Origin: an uncultured Clostridia bacterium
GTDB lineage: Bacteria; Bacillota; Clostridia; TANB77; CAG-508
Assembly: GCA_948739805.1 (NCBI GenBank)
Contig: CAPYID010000010.1
Location: 1-56,843 of the forward strand
DNA: 56,843 nt
Direction of reading: 5' to 3'
Shown: positions 34,852 to 44,284 of the stretch, in pieces
Layout of the letters: every line of letters begins with the position of its first letter
How positions within the stretch are numbered: the first letter of the stretch is position 1
Program-made: the position numbers and the translations under genes
Notes under the pieces: model-generated
What the model was told of the DNA's origin: nothing
Database searches by the model: none
Seen by the model: the letters and a program-made list of their open reading frames with translations, nothing else

Positions 34852-35751
34852 ATGTCAGCAATTTTTAATCCATACGCAAAATTTGATAAAGAAAGTACAG
34901 ATACAGAAAACATAGATGTAGGAAAAACAAAAGATAATATCATTGAAATTGAGATTAATAAATTAAATCCATTTAAGGAACAGCCATTTAAAGAATATTC
35001 AGAAAGCGAAATGAAAGAACTAAAAGATTCGATAAATAGAATAGGGCTTCAAAATGCTGTAATTGTTAGAAAAATTGAAGAAGAGAAATATCAAATATTA
35101 TCAGGACACAATAGGGTAAGAGCATTTAAAGAATTAGGATTTTCTACTGTTCCTTGTAAAGTTATAGAAGTTGATGATGATACAGCAGAAATGATTTTAA
35201 TTGATACTAACATTGTTCAAAGAGATGGTTTGTCAGTTATGGAAAGAGCAAAAGCATATAAGAGAAAAGATGAAATAAAGAAAAGAAGAAAATATAATGT
35301 AGATCAAGTATCAGAAAACCTTAGTGAAGACGAAAAGAAAGAATTAAGTGCTACAGAAGCAAGACAAACATTTTATAGATATTTAAGTCTAAATAATTTA
35401 ATTCCAGAATATCAAGAACAATGCGATTTAGGGAAACTTTCAGTATATTCTGGTGAGCATTTATCTAAATTAAATGCAGAACAACAAAAAAGAGTATTGG
35501 GAGTGTTAGGAAAAGCAACTATAACAAAGGAAAAAGCCAATGAAATAAAGAAGTTATTTCAAAATAATAATGAATGTTCAAATGAGGATATTAAAGAAGT
35601 ATATAGTGGTAATAAAAAAGGAAATAAAATGACTGTAAAATTTACTAAAAAAGAATCTGAAACATTTTTTAAACAATTTGATACAAATGAACAAATAAAA
35701 CAATACATTGTAGAACTTATTAAAATAAATCAAAAGATAGAAAATATATAA
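34852..35751 (+). CDS. ParB-like partition protein
   Basis: The 299-residue protein has the ParB N-terminal CTPase/nuclease-like domain: IEIEINKLNPFKEQPFKEYSESEMKELKDSINRIGLQNAVIVRK, YQILSGHNRVRAFKELG, VPCKVIEVDDDTAEMILIDTNIVQRDGLSVMERAKAYKR. A helix-turn-helix region follows (ATEARQTFYRYLSLNNLIPEYQEQC). The start ATG 34852 follows GAGAGG; an in-frame ATG at 34831 precedes it. No ParA is seen next to it, which is common in conjugative elements. The palindrome CCTACGTAGG begins directly after its stop codon and also occurs at 30830, so these may be its binding sites (inference). Confidence 0.85.
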   Translation: MSAIFNPYAKFDKESTDTENIDVGKTKDNIIEIEINKLNPFKEQPFKEYSESEMKELKDSINRIGLQNAVIVRKIEEEKYQILSGHNRVRAFKELGFSTVPCKVIEVDDDTAEMILIDTNIVQRDGLSVMERAKAYKRKDEIKKRRKYNVDQVSENLSEDEKKELSATEARQTFYRYLSLNNLIPEYQEQCDLGKLSVYSGEHLSKLNAEQQKRVLGVLGKATITKEKANEIKKLFQNNNECSNEDIKEVYSGNKKGNKMTVKFTKKESETFFKQFDTNEQIKQYIVELIKINQKIENI

Positions 35752-35868
35752 AATACCTACGTAGGGAAAAATATTAAAAACTTAATAAGAAAAAACATTG
35801 TTAATAATCTAAAAGGCTTGACCTTTTATGTGTTTTCAGTGTTTCTTATGAACACTTTCCTGCGTTAG
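35752..35868 (-). repeat. Right copy of the long inverted repeat
   Basis: This is the mirror copy of 30723-30842: 64 of 66 core bases (35801-35866) match in inverted orientation. It starts with TACCTACGTAGGGA at the end of parB and ends about 30 bp before the methylase gene. The GTGTTC hairpin has one mismatch here. Together the two copies flank the block from the SANT-like gene to parB. Confidence 0.8.
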
Positions 35869-35898
35869 ATACTTATAAAAGGATTAAGGAGATAACTA

Positions 35899-36648
35899 TT
35901 GATAGAGTTATACAATGCAGATTGTTTAGAAAAAATGAAAGATTTAAAAGATAAAAGTATAGATATGATTCTTACAGACCTACCTTATGGAATAACTCAT
36001 TGTATATGGGATAGTGAAATTGATTTAGATAAGATGTGGAAACAATATGAAAGAATCATTAAAGACACTGGAGTAATATGTTTATTCTCACAAACAAAAT
36101 TCTTTATAAAATTAGTAAATAGTAATTTTAAACTATATAGATATGATTTAATATGGGATAAAGTCCTTACATCAGGATTTTTAAATGCAAATAGACAACC
36201 ATTAAGAAGTCATGAGCAAATAGCAATTTTTTATAAAAAACAACCTAAGTATAGACCACAATTTAAACAAGGAAAACCACTACATGGAAAAGGAATCAAA
36301 AGAACTGATACTAATAATGTTTATGGAAAATTTGATACTACATTTGACAAAAGAAGAGGAAGTACAGAGAAATATCCAACAAGTATATTGAAATTCTCCA
36401 AATTACATCCAAGTCAAATGATATATCCAACAGAAAAACCAGTTGAACTATTAGAATATTTAATAAAAACATATACAGATGAGGGAGATACTGTACTTGA
36501 TAGTTGCATGGGCAGTGGAAGTACAGGCACAGCTTGTCAGAACATAAATAGAAATTTCATAGGAATAGAGATAAATAGAGAAACATTTGAAATTGCAAAA
36601 GAAAGAATAAATAGAAATAGTAAAGAAAGGAATATGAATTATGGCTAG
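35899..36648 (+). CDS. DNA adenine/cytosine-N4 methyltransferase
   Basis: The 249-residue enzyme is of the beta class: the catalytic motif TDLPYG comes first (near residue 27) and the SAM-binding motif DSCMGSGSTGTACQNINRNFIGIEIN near residue 198. It has no restriction partner, so it is an orphan methylase that may protect the element or regulate it. The start is TTG (MIELYNADCLEKM) behind AAGGAG. It overlaps the next gene by 8 bases. Confidence 0.9.
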   Translation: MIELYNADCLEKMKDLKDKSIDMILTDLPYGITHCIWDSEIDLDKMWKQYERIIKDTGVICLFSQTKFFIKLVNSNFKLYRYDLIWDKVLTSGFLNANRQPLRSHEQIAIFYKKQPKYRPQFKQGKPLHGKGIKRTDTNNVYGKFDTTFDKRRGSTEKYPTSILKFSKLHPSQMIYPTEKPVELLEYLIKTYTDEGDTVLDSCMGSGSTGTACQNINRNFIGIEINRETFEIAKERINRNSKERNMNYG

Positions 36649-37075
36649 AAGAGAAGTTATATCAATAAGTATAGATCCAGAATTGAATGAAAATATCCAT
36701 AAATATATGGCAACACAAAAATTTAAACATTCAAAATCATATTATGTAGAACAAGCAATTAAGATGTATTTAAGTCAAGATGAACAGGTACTTTCAAGAT
36801 TAATTGAAAATTCAATAAAATCAAATATTAAGGCATTTGAAGATAGATATTGTCGAATATTAGCAAAACTTGCAAAAAGGAGTTATGCAAATACAGAAAT
36901 ATTTTTAAGATTGATGACATGGCAACTTGCGTTAGGAAATACAAAAGAATCGCAACAGTTTTTAGAAGAAACATTAAGAGAAGCAGAAAAGGTAGGATAT
37001 AAGGCTTTAAAAGATGGATTAATTGAAAGAACAGATTTTGATATTTTATTTCCAAAGGAGTTAAAAAATAAATAG
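36641..37075 (+). CDS. Ribbon-helix-helix accessory protein of the relaxase
   Basis: The 144-residue protein starts MARREVISISIDPELNENIHKYMATQKFKHSKSYYVEQAIKMYLSQ, a ribbon-helix-helix DNA-binding domain. A helical C-terminal part follows (about 55-144). Its place directly before the relaxase fits the accessory protein that marks the transfer origin. It overlaps the methylase end, so it is translationally coupled. Confidence 0.75.
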   Translation: MARREVISISIDPELNENIHKYMATQKFKHSKSYYVEQAIKMYLSQDEQVLSRLIENSIKSNIKAFEDRYCRILAKLAKRSYANTEIFLRLMTWQLALGNTKESQQFLEETLREAEKVGYKALKDGLIERTDFDILFPKELKNK

Positions 37076-37077
37076 AA

Positions 37078-38341
37078 ATGATGAAAGGAATTAATTGGAT
37101 AGACTTAAACCAAAAGTATAGAGAAAAACAGAAGGCTTTTGATAGGCTTCCTAATAAAGAAAAGGCAAAGATTATAATTGACCATGTAAATTATATTGGA
37201 AGAACTGAAGGGGCAGAGAATAATGGAGAGCATAGCTTGTTTGGTACACTTCAAAATGATGATAATGTATATAATATGACTAAGAAAGAAATTTTAAACA
37301 ATATAAAGTCAAAAGTAATAGCAGGTGCGTATGTTTATAAAACAGTGGTATCAATGGCAGAGGAGGAAGCTAAAAAATATGGATATACTGATAGAGAATC
37401 ATTTGAAAATTTAATTAGACAAAATTTATCAACGATTTGTAAAGAATATAATATAAAATTTGATGACTTAGATTGGGTTTCCTCATTACATACTGAAGAA
37501 GGACATATACATATACATCTAGTTTTTTATGACAATAATAACGAAAGGAAAGTAGAACCATTTGTAAGATATTACAATATAAAAAAAGAATTAAATAAAA
37601 CAGTATATAAGCAAACATTAGAACAGTTATATGTTATTCAAAATAGAACAAAAGCTGATATTATAGATATATCTAAAGAAGAATTGGAAAGTATATATCC
37701 ATTTGAGGAGAATGAGATTTTTAATAATAAAATACCAATGAATAAACTTAAAGATATATCAAAATCATTATTAGAATTATACAATTTAAAAGAAAAGGAA
37801 TATGAACAGACTCGGAAAAGGCTCTTGGAAAATGCAATATCAAACACCTGAAATGAAATTATATATTAGAGACGTTTCAAATAAGATTATTGGAGCTTCT
37901 ATAAGTATTCAAAACACTATTGATTTATATGTAAAAGCTAATATAGAAATAGAAAAAGTAAAGAATGGAAATTCAATAAGTAAAACAGCTATAGTAAATT
38001 ATGCAAAAGTAAGAGAAAAATCAACAGAATTTATGATAAAGAAAATAGATAATCAGATTTTAAATTATTTGAAAAACATAAAGCAAGATAATATATATAG
38101 AATAAGAATGGAAAAAAACAAAGAATATATAGAAAAAAATAAAGAGAGACAATTAGAAAAAATTATTAATAACAGATTGCAAATGTTATTTTCTAACATT
38201 AATCAAGATTTAAAAATGGAAAATAGTATGCAACAAGGATATAAGAAAAGAACATATTTTTTTAATCAAACTAAAAGAGCAAGAAGAGAAGAAGCATTAA
38301 AAAATAGAGATGTAGGACTGATTAATTGGCAAGAAAAATAA
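37078..38341 (+). CDS. MobP-type relaxase, read through a +1 shift at CGG
   Basis: The relaxase nicks the transfer origin and pilots the strand. The N-terminal part has HVNYIGRTEGAENNGEHSLFG and the HUH metal motif SLHTEEGHIHIHLVFYD (His at about 144-154), typical of the MobP3 type. CGG occurs in frame at 37813-37815 (codon 246), and plain reading stops 12 codons later. Skipping C37813 gives GKGSWKMQYQTPEMKLYIRDVSNKI, the GSWKxxY segment expected in this family, and runs to 38341. The joined product has 420 residues and ends with a basic coiled coil. It starts two bases after the ribbon-helix-helix gene. Confidence 0.85.
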
Positions 38342-38343
38342 GA

Positions 38344-38398
38344 GTTCAAAAATATTTCAAAATCATTTCATTGTAATTTTAGAGTATTTCAATATAAT
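38344..38398 (+). promoter_or_regulatory. Shared operator and promoter module, copy 2 (after the relaxase gene)
   Basis: Three TTCA-type repeats from 38344 are followed by TTGTAA (38371-38376), exactly 16 bp, and TATAAT (38393-38398). A hairpin (ATATGA/TCATAT) lies at the predicted transcript start. The terminator-like hairpin follows at 38441. Confidence 0.75.
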
Positions 38399-38440
38399 AA
38401 TATATGAATCGTTCTCATATATTTTCTCTTTTTCTATTAT

Positions 38441-38482
38441 AAAAGATAGAAGGTATTTTAATCTTCTATCTTTTATTTTATA
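38441..38482 (+). terminator. Attenuator-like hairpin after promoter copy 2
   Basis: AAAAGATAGAAG (38441-38452) pairs perfectly with CTTCTATCTTTT (38463-38474), followed by ATTTTATAG. It would stop transcripts from the promoter at 38344 before the AbrB-like gene. Confidence 0.75.
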
Positions 38483-38483
38483 G

Positions 38484-38513
38484 TTTACATTTTTATCAAG
38501 TATATAGTATAAT
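38484..38513 (+). promoter_or_regulatory. Second promoter of the AbrB-like gene
   Basis: TTTACA (38484-38489) and TATAAT (38508-38513) lie 18 bp apart. A repeated AAGTA-ATAGTATAA stretch crosses the -10 box and may bind the AbrB-like product (inference). Confidence 0.55.
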
Positions 38514-38547
38514 TAAGTAAATAGTATAAAAAGATAGAGGTATTAAG

Positions 38548-38781
38548 ATGAAAGAAAATGAAGAAAGTAACTACCAAAATAAGCTAGGAAAAAATCTTAA
38601 CTATAAAGAGGGAGAACGAGAGCTTACTATTACTATTACCAAAAAGAAAGACGGATATGAAAAAGGTTCTATGACGATTCCTATGCAATGGATTAAAGAA
38701 TTAGGAATAGAAGCAGGAGAAAAGAATGTTATAGCAGTGTGTAAAGATGATAAAATTGAAATAAGAAAAAATAACAATTAA
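38548..38781 (+). CDS. AbrB/SpoVT-like small DNA-binding protein
   Basis: The 77-residue protein has an acidic N-terminus and then KGSMTIPMQWIKELGIEAGEKNVIAVCKDDKIEIRKN, the swapped-hairpin AbrB fold (x-x-T-I-P-x-x-W-x-x-x-L-G-I-x-x-G-x). Such proteins are repressors or antitoxins. No toxin partner is seen next to it, so a repressor of the element is more likely. It has its own promoter, an attenuator upstream and a terminator downstream. Confidence 0.75.
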   Translation: MKENEESNYQNKLGKNLNYKEGERELTITITKKKDGYEKGSMTIPMQWIKELGIEAGEKNVIAVCKDDKIEIRKNNN

Positions 38782-38808
38782 ATTGAATTATTAGTTATAG
38801 ATGATATT

Positions 38809-38845
38809 GAAAGGCTAGAATTATATATGATTTTAGTCTTTTTAT
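38809..38845 (+). terminator. Terminator after the AbrB-like gene
   Basis: AAAGGCTAGAAT and ATTTTAGTCTTT pair with G-T pairs around TATATATG, and the stem runs into TTTTTATG. Confidence 0.65.
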
Positions 38846-38863
38846 GTTCAGAAAATATAAAAC

Positions 38864-38893
38864 TTGACAACGCACTGTACGTTGTGATATAAT
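38864..38893 (+). promoter_or_regulatory. Promoter with an operator between its boxes
   Basis: TTGACA (38864-38869, full consensus) and TATAAT (38888-38893, full consensus) are 18 bp apart. The spacer carries the inverted repeat ACAACG-CACTGTA-CGTTGT, which starts in the -35 box. A repressor bound there would block polymerase. It is the strongest-looking promoter in the element and drives the surface protein gene. Confidence 0.75.
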
Positions 38894-38948
38894 AAATATA
38901 GTAGATAGGATTAATCTAATAGTAATAACAATTAAGGAGGATGTAAAG

Positions 38949-39773
38949 ATGAAAAAAAGTAAAAAGTTAGTATTAATATGTGTTATTATAATTGGAATCA
39001 TAATAGTTGGACTGGGTATAGGGTATTACATATTAGATAATAAAGATAAACAAAAAGAAACTGATATTAGAAAAGTATTAGAGCAAGAATTAGGATTATC
39101 TGATAGAATAGTTGAATATGGAACTGAGATTAATATATTAGATGAAATGCCTAAAAACGTAAATTTTAATTACGATAAAAAAATATATGTAGGGGATAAG
39201 GAAATTACAGATTATAAATTTGATGAAATAGGAGAAATCAAATTTACAGAAGTTAATTACACATATTATAATAGTTTTTTAAACCAAACAAAGAAAGTAG
39301 AAGTGAAAAAAGTAAGTACATATACAGTTGAAGATACAAAGAAACCAATAGTAGAAGGAGTAACCGATAAAGAAATAACAGTTGGAGATAGTATAGACTT
39401 AAAAGAAGGTATTATAGCAAGAGACGAAGTAGATGGAGATTTAGAAATAATAATAGAAGGAAATGTAGATACTAACACTGCAGGTGAATATACAGTAAAT
39501 GTAATGGCAAAAGACAAGAATGGTAACATTACAGAAGATACTTATATTGTAAAAGTGAATAATAAATCAGAAGCCCAAAAAAAGACTAATAGAAATGTAA
39601 GCAGTTCATCTAATAGTTCTGCAAATAAAAATACAAGTAATAATGCTCAAAGCACAAGTGGAAATACAAAAGGAGAGCAATCAACCTATAATTATGAAAC
39701 TTATGGAGATAGAATTTATTTTGAAGAAGACAGAGGAGAAAACGGAAATTATAGTGAAAAGTTTACATGGTAA
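38949..39773 (+). CDS. Membrane-anchored surface protein with a DUF5011-like Ig domain
   Basis: The 274-residue protein has a short basic N-terminus and one membrane helix (LVLICVIIIGIIIVGLGIGYYIL, about 6-28), so it is type II anchored. The domain DTKKPIVEGVTDKEITVGDSIDLKEGIIARDEVDGDL to AGEYTVNVMAKDKNGNITEDTYIVKV (about 137-213) is the Ig-like fold seen in many surface proteins. A Ser/Asn-rich linker follows and the C-terminus is acidic. It may aid cell contact in conjugation; this is inferred from place only. Ribosome site: AAGGAGGATG. Confidence 0.75.
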   Translation: MKKSKKLVLICVIIIGIIIVGLGIGYYILDNKDKQKETDIRKVLEQELGLSDRIVEYGTEINILDEMPKNVNFNYDKKIYVGDKEITDYKFDEIGEIKFTEVNYTYYNSFLNQTKKVEVKKVSTYTVEDTKKPIVEGVTDKEITVGDSIDLKEGIIARDEVDGDLEIIIEGNVDTNTAGEYTVNVMAKDKNGNITEDTYIVKVNNKSEAQKKTNRNVSSSSNSSANKNTSNNAQSTSGNTKGEQSTYNYETYGDRIYFEEDRGENGNYSEKFTW

Positions 39774-39782
39774 ATAGTAAAA

Positions 39783-39837
39783 TTTCAAAAACACTTCAAA
39801 ATCGTTTCATTGTTTTTTAATTCTAAATAATTATAAT
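39783..39837 (+). promoter_or_regulatory. Shared operator and promoter module, copy 3 (adhesin gene)
   Basis: Three TTCA-type repeats from 39783 (TTTCAAAAA, CTTCAAAAT, TTTCATTGT) are followed by TTGTTT (39810-39815), exactly 16 bp, and TATAAT (39832-39837). Confidence 0.8.
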
Positions 39838-39847
39838 AATAGTATGG

Positions 39848-39882
39848 AAAAGAGGAGACAAACATCTTCTCTTTTTTATTTT
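39848..39882 (+). terminator. Attenuator-like hairpin before the adhesin gene
   Basis: AAAAGAGGAGA (39848-39858) pairs with TCTTCTCTTTT (39865-39875; one G-T pair) and is followed by TTATTTT. The same leader sequence occurs at 44283 in copy 4. It lies 25 bp before the start codon. Confidence 0.8.
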
Positions 39883-39906
39883 AAAAATTTATTAGGAGGA
39901 GAAAGC

Positions 39907-42900
39907 ATGAAAGAAAAAGTGCGAAATAGAGCAATCTATATTTTAATTTTAGTTAGTTTTATGATTTGTTTACTGACTAATAGTGTTTATGCAGATGCAG
40001 GAACTATTGAATATGGAGGAAAAGTAACGTATGGAGAAAGTACAGTAGGACTATTTCATGTTGATGGAAGAATTGCATTTTGTATGGATCATGCTAAGAA
40101 AACACCTGGTAATGGAACACCAATAGCAGAAAAGAGTGTTTATACTGATCCAAATGTCATTAAATGTCTATACTACGGATGGGAAGGACCTAGTCAATGG
40201 GGTGGATTCAATGGAAATAGTAGTTATGGAATAGTAGCAACTACATTAGCAATAAATCATTATGTTAATGGTGGAATGAGTACAGTCGCAAAAGATTTTA
40301 TTTCATTTATTGATAGTGCAACTGTTCCCAAAGAAGACTTAAACTTTAGTACAACTAATTTTACAGCAACAGTACAAGGAGATAAGCAGATAACTAATTC
40401 AGCAACAATAAGTGGCAGTGAAGGAATATCATTAAGATTTAGTATTCCAGAAGATGTAACAATAGTATGTGAAAATAAAGGCTGGAATAGAACAGGTGGA
40501 ATAGTAGAAATCGTAAATGGAGATATAATACATTTTGAAGCTCCACTAACAAAAACAGGAAATTGGACATCTGAACAGATACCAAATAGTTATGAATGGA
40601 ATGCAATATTAAGTAGAACTTATGATGATAATTTACAAAGAATAGTGAGACTTGGAGAAAAAGATCCAGGTACTTACACAAGTTTTTCAATAAATTTTGT
40701 AGGTCTAGGTGCTTTGGAAGTATATAAAACAGATGGAGAAACAGGTGCATCTATAGAGAATATAGAATTTACTATTACAGGTCCAAATGGATATAGAAGT
40801 ACAAGAACAACTGATGCAAATCGGCTATTTTAAAATTGAAGAATTAAGTCTAGGAGAATATGAAGTGATTGAATCCAATTCAGGTTCAAATTATGTATCT
40901 AATCCAGTTCCATATAAAGTAACAGTTATTGCAGGTACAACACAGACATTAAGAATAACAAATAACAGAAAAACAGGTGCAATCCGTCTTATAAAAGTAG
41001 ATTCAAGAGATAATAGAACTCCAATTTCAGGATGTACTTTTGAAGTATATTCATCAGAAGATGACTACCAAAACAAAATAGCAACAGCAACGACATCAAG
41101 TGCAGGTATTATTGAATTTTCAAATTTAAGAGTTGGATATACTTATAAAATTCGAGAGGTGTCATCAAATGAATGGTACGTATTAGATTCAACCGATAGA
41201 GAACTAATTCTTAATGATGAAACACAAAGCGATATAATAATTACTAATAGAATAAAAACAGCACAGATTAAAGTTGTTAAAATGGATGTTGATTATAATG
41301 AATTTAAACTTGAAAATGTAGAATTTCAAATATATGAAGACACAAATAAAAATGGTAAAGTTGATATTGGAGAAAAGGTAGTAGATACGATAATAACTAA
41401 TAGCCAAGGAATTGCTATATCAAGAGAACTTCCAATTGATAAAGAATATATTGTGTTGGAATCGAAAACAAAAGATGACTACCATTTAAACACAACAACG
41501 CAAAAAGTAACATTTACACCTGCAGATTATAAGAGAATAACAACATTAACATTTACAAATAAGAAAAAAGAAGGACAAATACATTTAACTAAAGTTGACT
41601 TAGATAATCATAATGTACTACTTGGTCATGTTTCATTTATGATATATTCAGAAGAATTGAAGTCATGGATAAAATATAATGACAATACTAAAATATGGGA
41701 TAGAACGAGTAGAGATGATAAAGATGCCATATATTACTCTAATGTAAATGCTGAAATTTTTTGGGAGCATTTGAGAGTACGGAAATTACCGAATTTTAGA
41801 ATTAGAAACAAATAAATGGTATAATATGGTATCAGAAGAACATGATGCAACCGTTGAATATAATAAAACAACAGAAACTATAATAGAAAATGAATTAAAA
41901 AAAGGATGTATTGAAGTTGTTAAAATAGATGCAGATGAAAAAGAAATAAGATTACAAGGAGTTAAATTTAATGTACTAGATGAAAATGGAAAAATTTTAG
42001 AAACAATTGAAACAGATGAAAACGGAATTGCAGAAACAAAAAGATACCAATTAAGAGACTTTGAAAGTTTAATTTTACAGGAAATTGAAACATTAGAAAC
42101 ATACGAATTGAATGATGAACCAAAGAAAATAATATTAGAAGAAGGAAAAATTAGTATTATTTTTGAAAATATTCCTAAAAAAGGAAATTTACAGATTATT
42201 AAGGTAGATGAATATAATAATTCTATTGCTATTGAAGGTGCAAAATTTGACTTGTATGAAGACACGAATAGAAATGGTAAAATTGATAGTGAAGATAAAT
42301 TTTTAGAAACAATTACAACAAATGCAGAAGGAATTGCTATTTCGCAAGAATATAGAATAGATAGAGCTTATCTAGGAATTGAAACTTATGTTTCGGATGC
42401 TTACTTTTTAGATACTACAGTATTTAGTTTTAGTTTAGAATGGAATAAAACTATTGAAAGAATAATACAAAATAAACCTAAAACAATGCAAATAAAGGTA
42501 ATAAAAACAGATTCAAAGGATAAAACTATAAAAATACCAAATGTAGAATTTAAAATTTATGAAGATGTCAATCAAAATGGAAAAATTGATGAAGAAGATA
42601 TTTTGATTGATACAATTACTACGAATAATGAAGGTATTGCTTTATCAAAAGACAATAGTTATGCTGATAAATCTAAAATTTTAAAAATTTCTAAACAATA
42701 CATATTGTTTGAAAGCAAACACAATATAAAATATATATATGATGAAATTACAGAAGTTTTAAATTATACAGAATACCTTACAAATGGTGAATATCAAGAA
42801 GGATTACAATTTGATATAGAAATTGAAAATACACCAATAGAAGTAGCACCAAAAGCCGAAAAGACAGACCGATTTACAGGAAAGCCATTAGAAGGAGCAG

Positions 42901-44156
42901 AGTTTGACATTTATGAAGATACAAATGGAAATGGTGTATTTGATAAAGAAGATAAGAAAGTAAGACACTATGTAACCGATAGCCAAGGAAGAGCCGAAAT
43001 TGAGCCATTAAGATGTAACACATATTTCTGGTTTGAAACCAAAGCACCATTAGGATACACATTAGATGAAAATGTTTATACATTTAAAGTTGAAAAACAA
43101 AATCAAATTATAATTCTTAAATCAGAAGATAAGATTATTGAAAATGATGTAGACTTATACAAAAAAGCCAATAATGATTCTATTAAATATGGAATAAAGA
43201 AAGATGAAGGAGTTCCAGAAACTTACTTTGCATTATATTTAATTGATGAAAATGGTGAAATAATAGACTTTGCAAAAGACAAATATGGAAATTACATTGG
43301 AGAAAAAATTATCATAGATGGAAAAGAATATTATGCAGTTGTAACAGATAATACAGGAAAAGTTCAAGTTACAGTTCCTTATGGAAAATACTTATTCAGA
43401 GAAATAAAAAGTCATGATTTATTCTTAAATGATTCTAAAGACAGTATAATTGATGTTTTAGATGATGGAAAACAAGTAACTATAGAATTTTATGATACTG
43501 CAGTAAATCTTGAATTAGATATTAGTAAAACAGGTATTAATCAAGCACAACCAAAAGATGAAATTAGATATGATTTTCCAAATTTAATCAATAAATCAAA
43601 TGTAGCTTTAAATGATTTTACATGGGAAGATCATTTACCAAGTAAATACACAAAAATAAAATCATTATATACAGGAACATGGAATGAAGAATTAATATAT
43701 CATATTTTTTATAAAACTAATAAAAATGATTACAGAGAATATGGAAATGGATATAGTACACTTGAAAATCATTTCATAGATTTTGAATCATTAGGATTAA
43801 ATGATGAAAATGATGAATATATAACTGACTTTAAAATAGTATTTGGAACAGTAAAAAGTGGATTTACTTATGAAGAAGCACCATTTATATTTGTAGTAGT
43901 AGATGAAGATATTCAAGAAGATGATGAATGGACTAATAAAACAAGACTAACAGGAAATTATACAGATATAAATGGAAATCTAACAGAACTTACTGATGAA
44001 GATGAACATACAACTATAACATATAAAGAAAAATTAAAAATTACTACATTACCAAGAACAGGAACAGATATTAGTACAAGTACAATAGTAATTAGAGTAA
44101 TAAGCGTGATTATAGTTTTAGCAGTTGGAATATTATTAAAGAAAAAATTGAAATAA
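39907..44156 (+). CDS. LPxTG-anchored Cna-B adhesin with thioester-like head, read through two +1 shifts at CGG
   Basis: A signal peptide (MKEKVRNRAIYILILVSFM to VYA) is followed by a thioester-domain-like head (about 20-270; VDGRIAFCMDHAKKTPGNGT). Many SpaA/Cna-B domains follow, four of which carry YEDTNxNGKxD-type loops. The C-terminus has the sortase motif LPRTG, a membrane helix and KKKLK. In-frame CGG occurs twice. Skipping C40822 gives DANGYFKIEELSLGEYEV, and skipping C41780 gives LRVGNYRILELETNKWY, both canonical Cna-B strands. The joined protein has 1415 residues. Plain reading would give three broken pieces. It is probably a surface adhesin that promotes mating contact. Ribosome site: TAGGAGGAG. 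Confidence 0.88.
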
Positions 44157-44161
44157 ATAAA

Positions 44162-44200
44162 AGACTTGTTGGTCGATGAAAGCTAACAAGTCTTTTTTAT
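44162..44200 (+). terminator. Terminator after the adhesin gene
   Basis: AGACTTGTT pairs with AACAAGTCT around a 14-base loop that can pair further, followed by TTTTTTAT. Confidence 0.85.
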
Positions 44201-44219
44201 AGGAAAGTATTTTAATAGA

Positions 44220-44274
44220 TTTCAAAAATACTTCAAAATCACTTCATTGTAATTAAGCTCTAAAAGAATATAAT
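44220..44274 (+). promoter_or_regulatory. Shared operator and promoter module, copy 4 (transfer pilus operon)
   Basis: Three TTCA-type repeats from 44220 are followed by TTGTAA (44247-44252), exactly 16 bp, and TATAAT (44269-44274). It drives the pilin, bS6-like and VirB6-like genes. Confidence 0.8.
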
Positions 44275-44284
44275 ATTAATATGG

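Noticed and set aside
35899..36648. Restriction-modification system
   Set aside because: No restriction endonuclease gene lies next to the methylase, so it is called an orphan methylase.
2741..44156. Explaining the seven frame breaks as plain sequencing errors or pseudogenes
   Set aside because: All seven breaks are a C directly before an in-frame GGN codon, and no other frame break was found in any conserved gene. Random errors would fall in all phases and contexts. Raw reads are still needed for proof.
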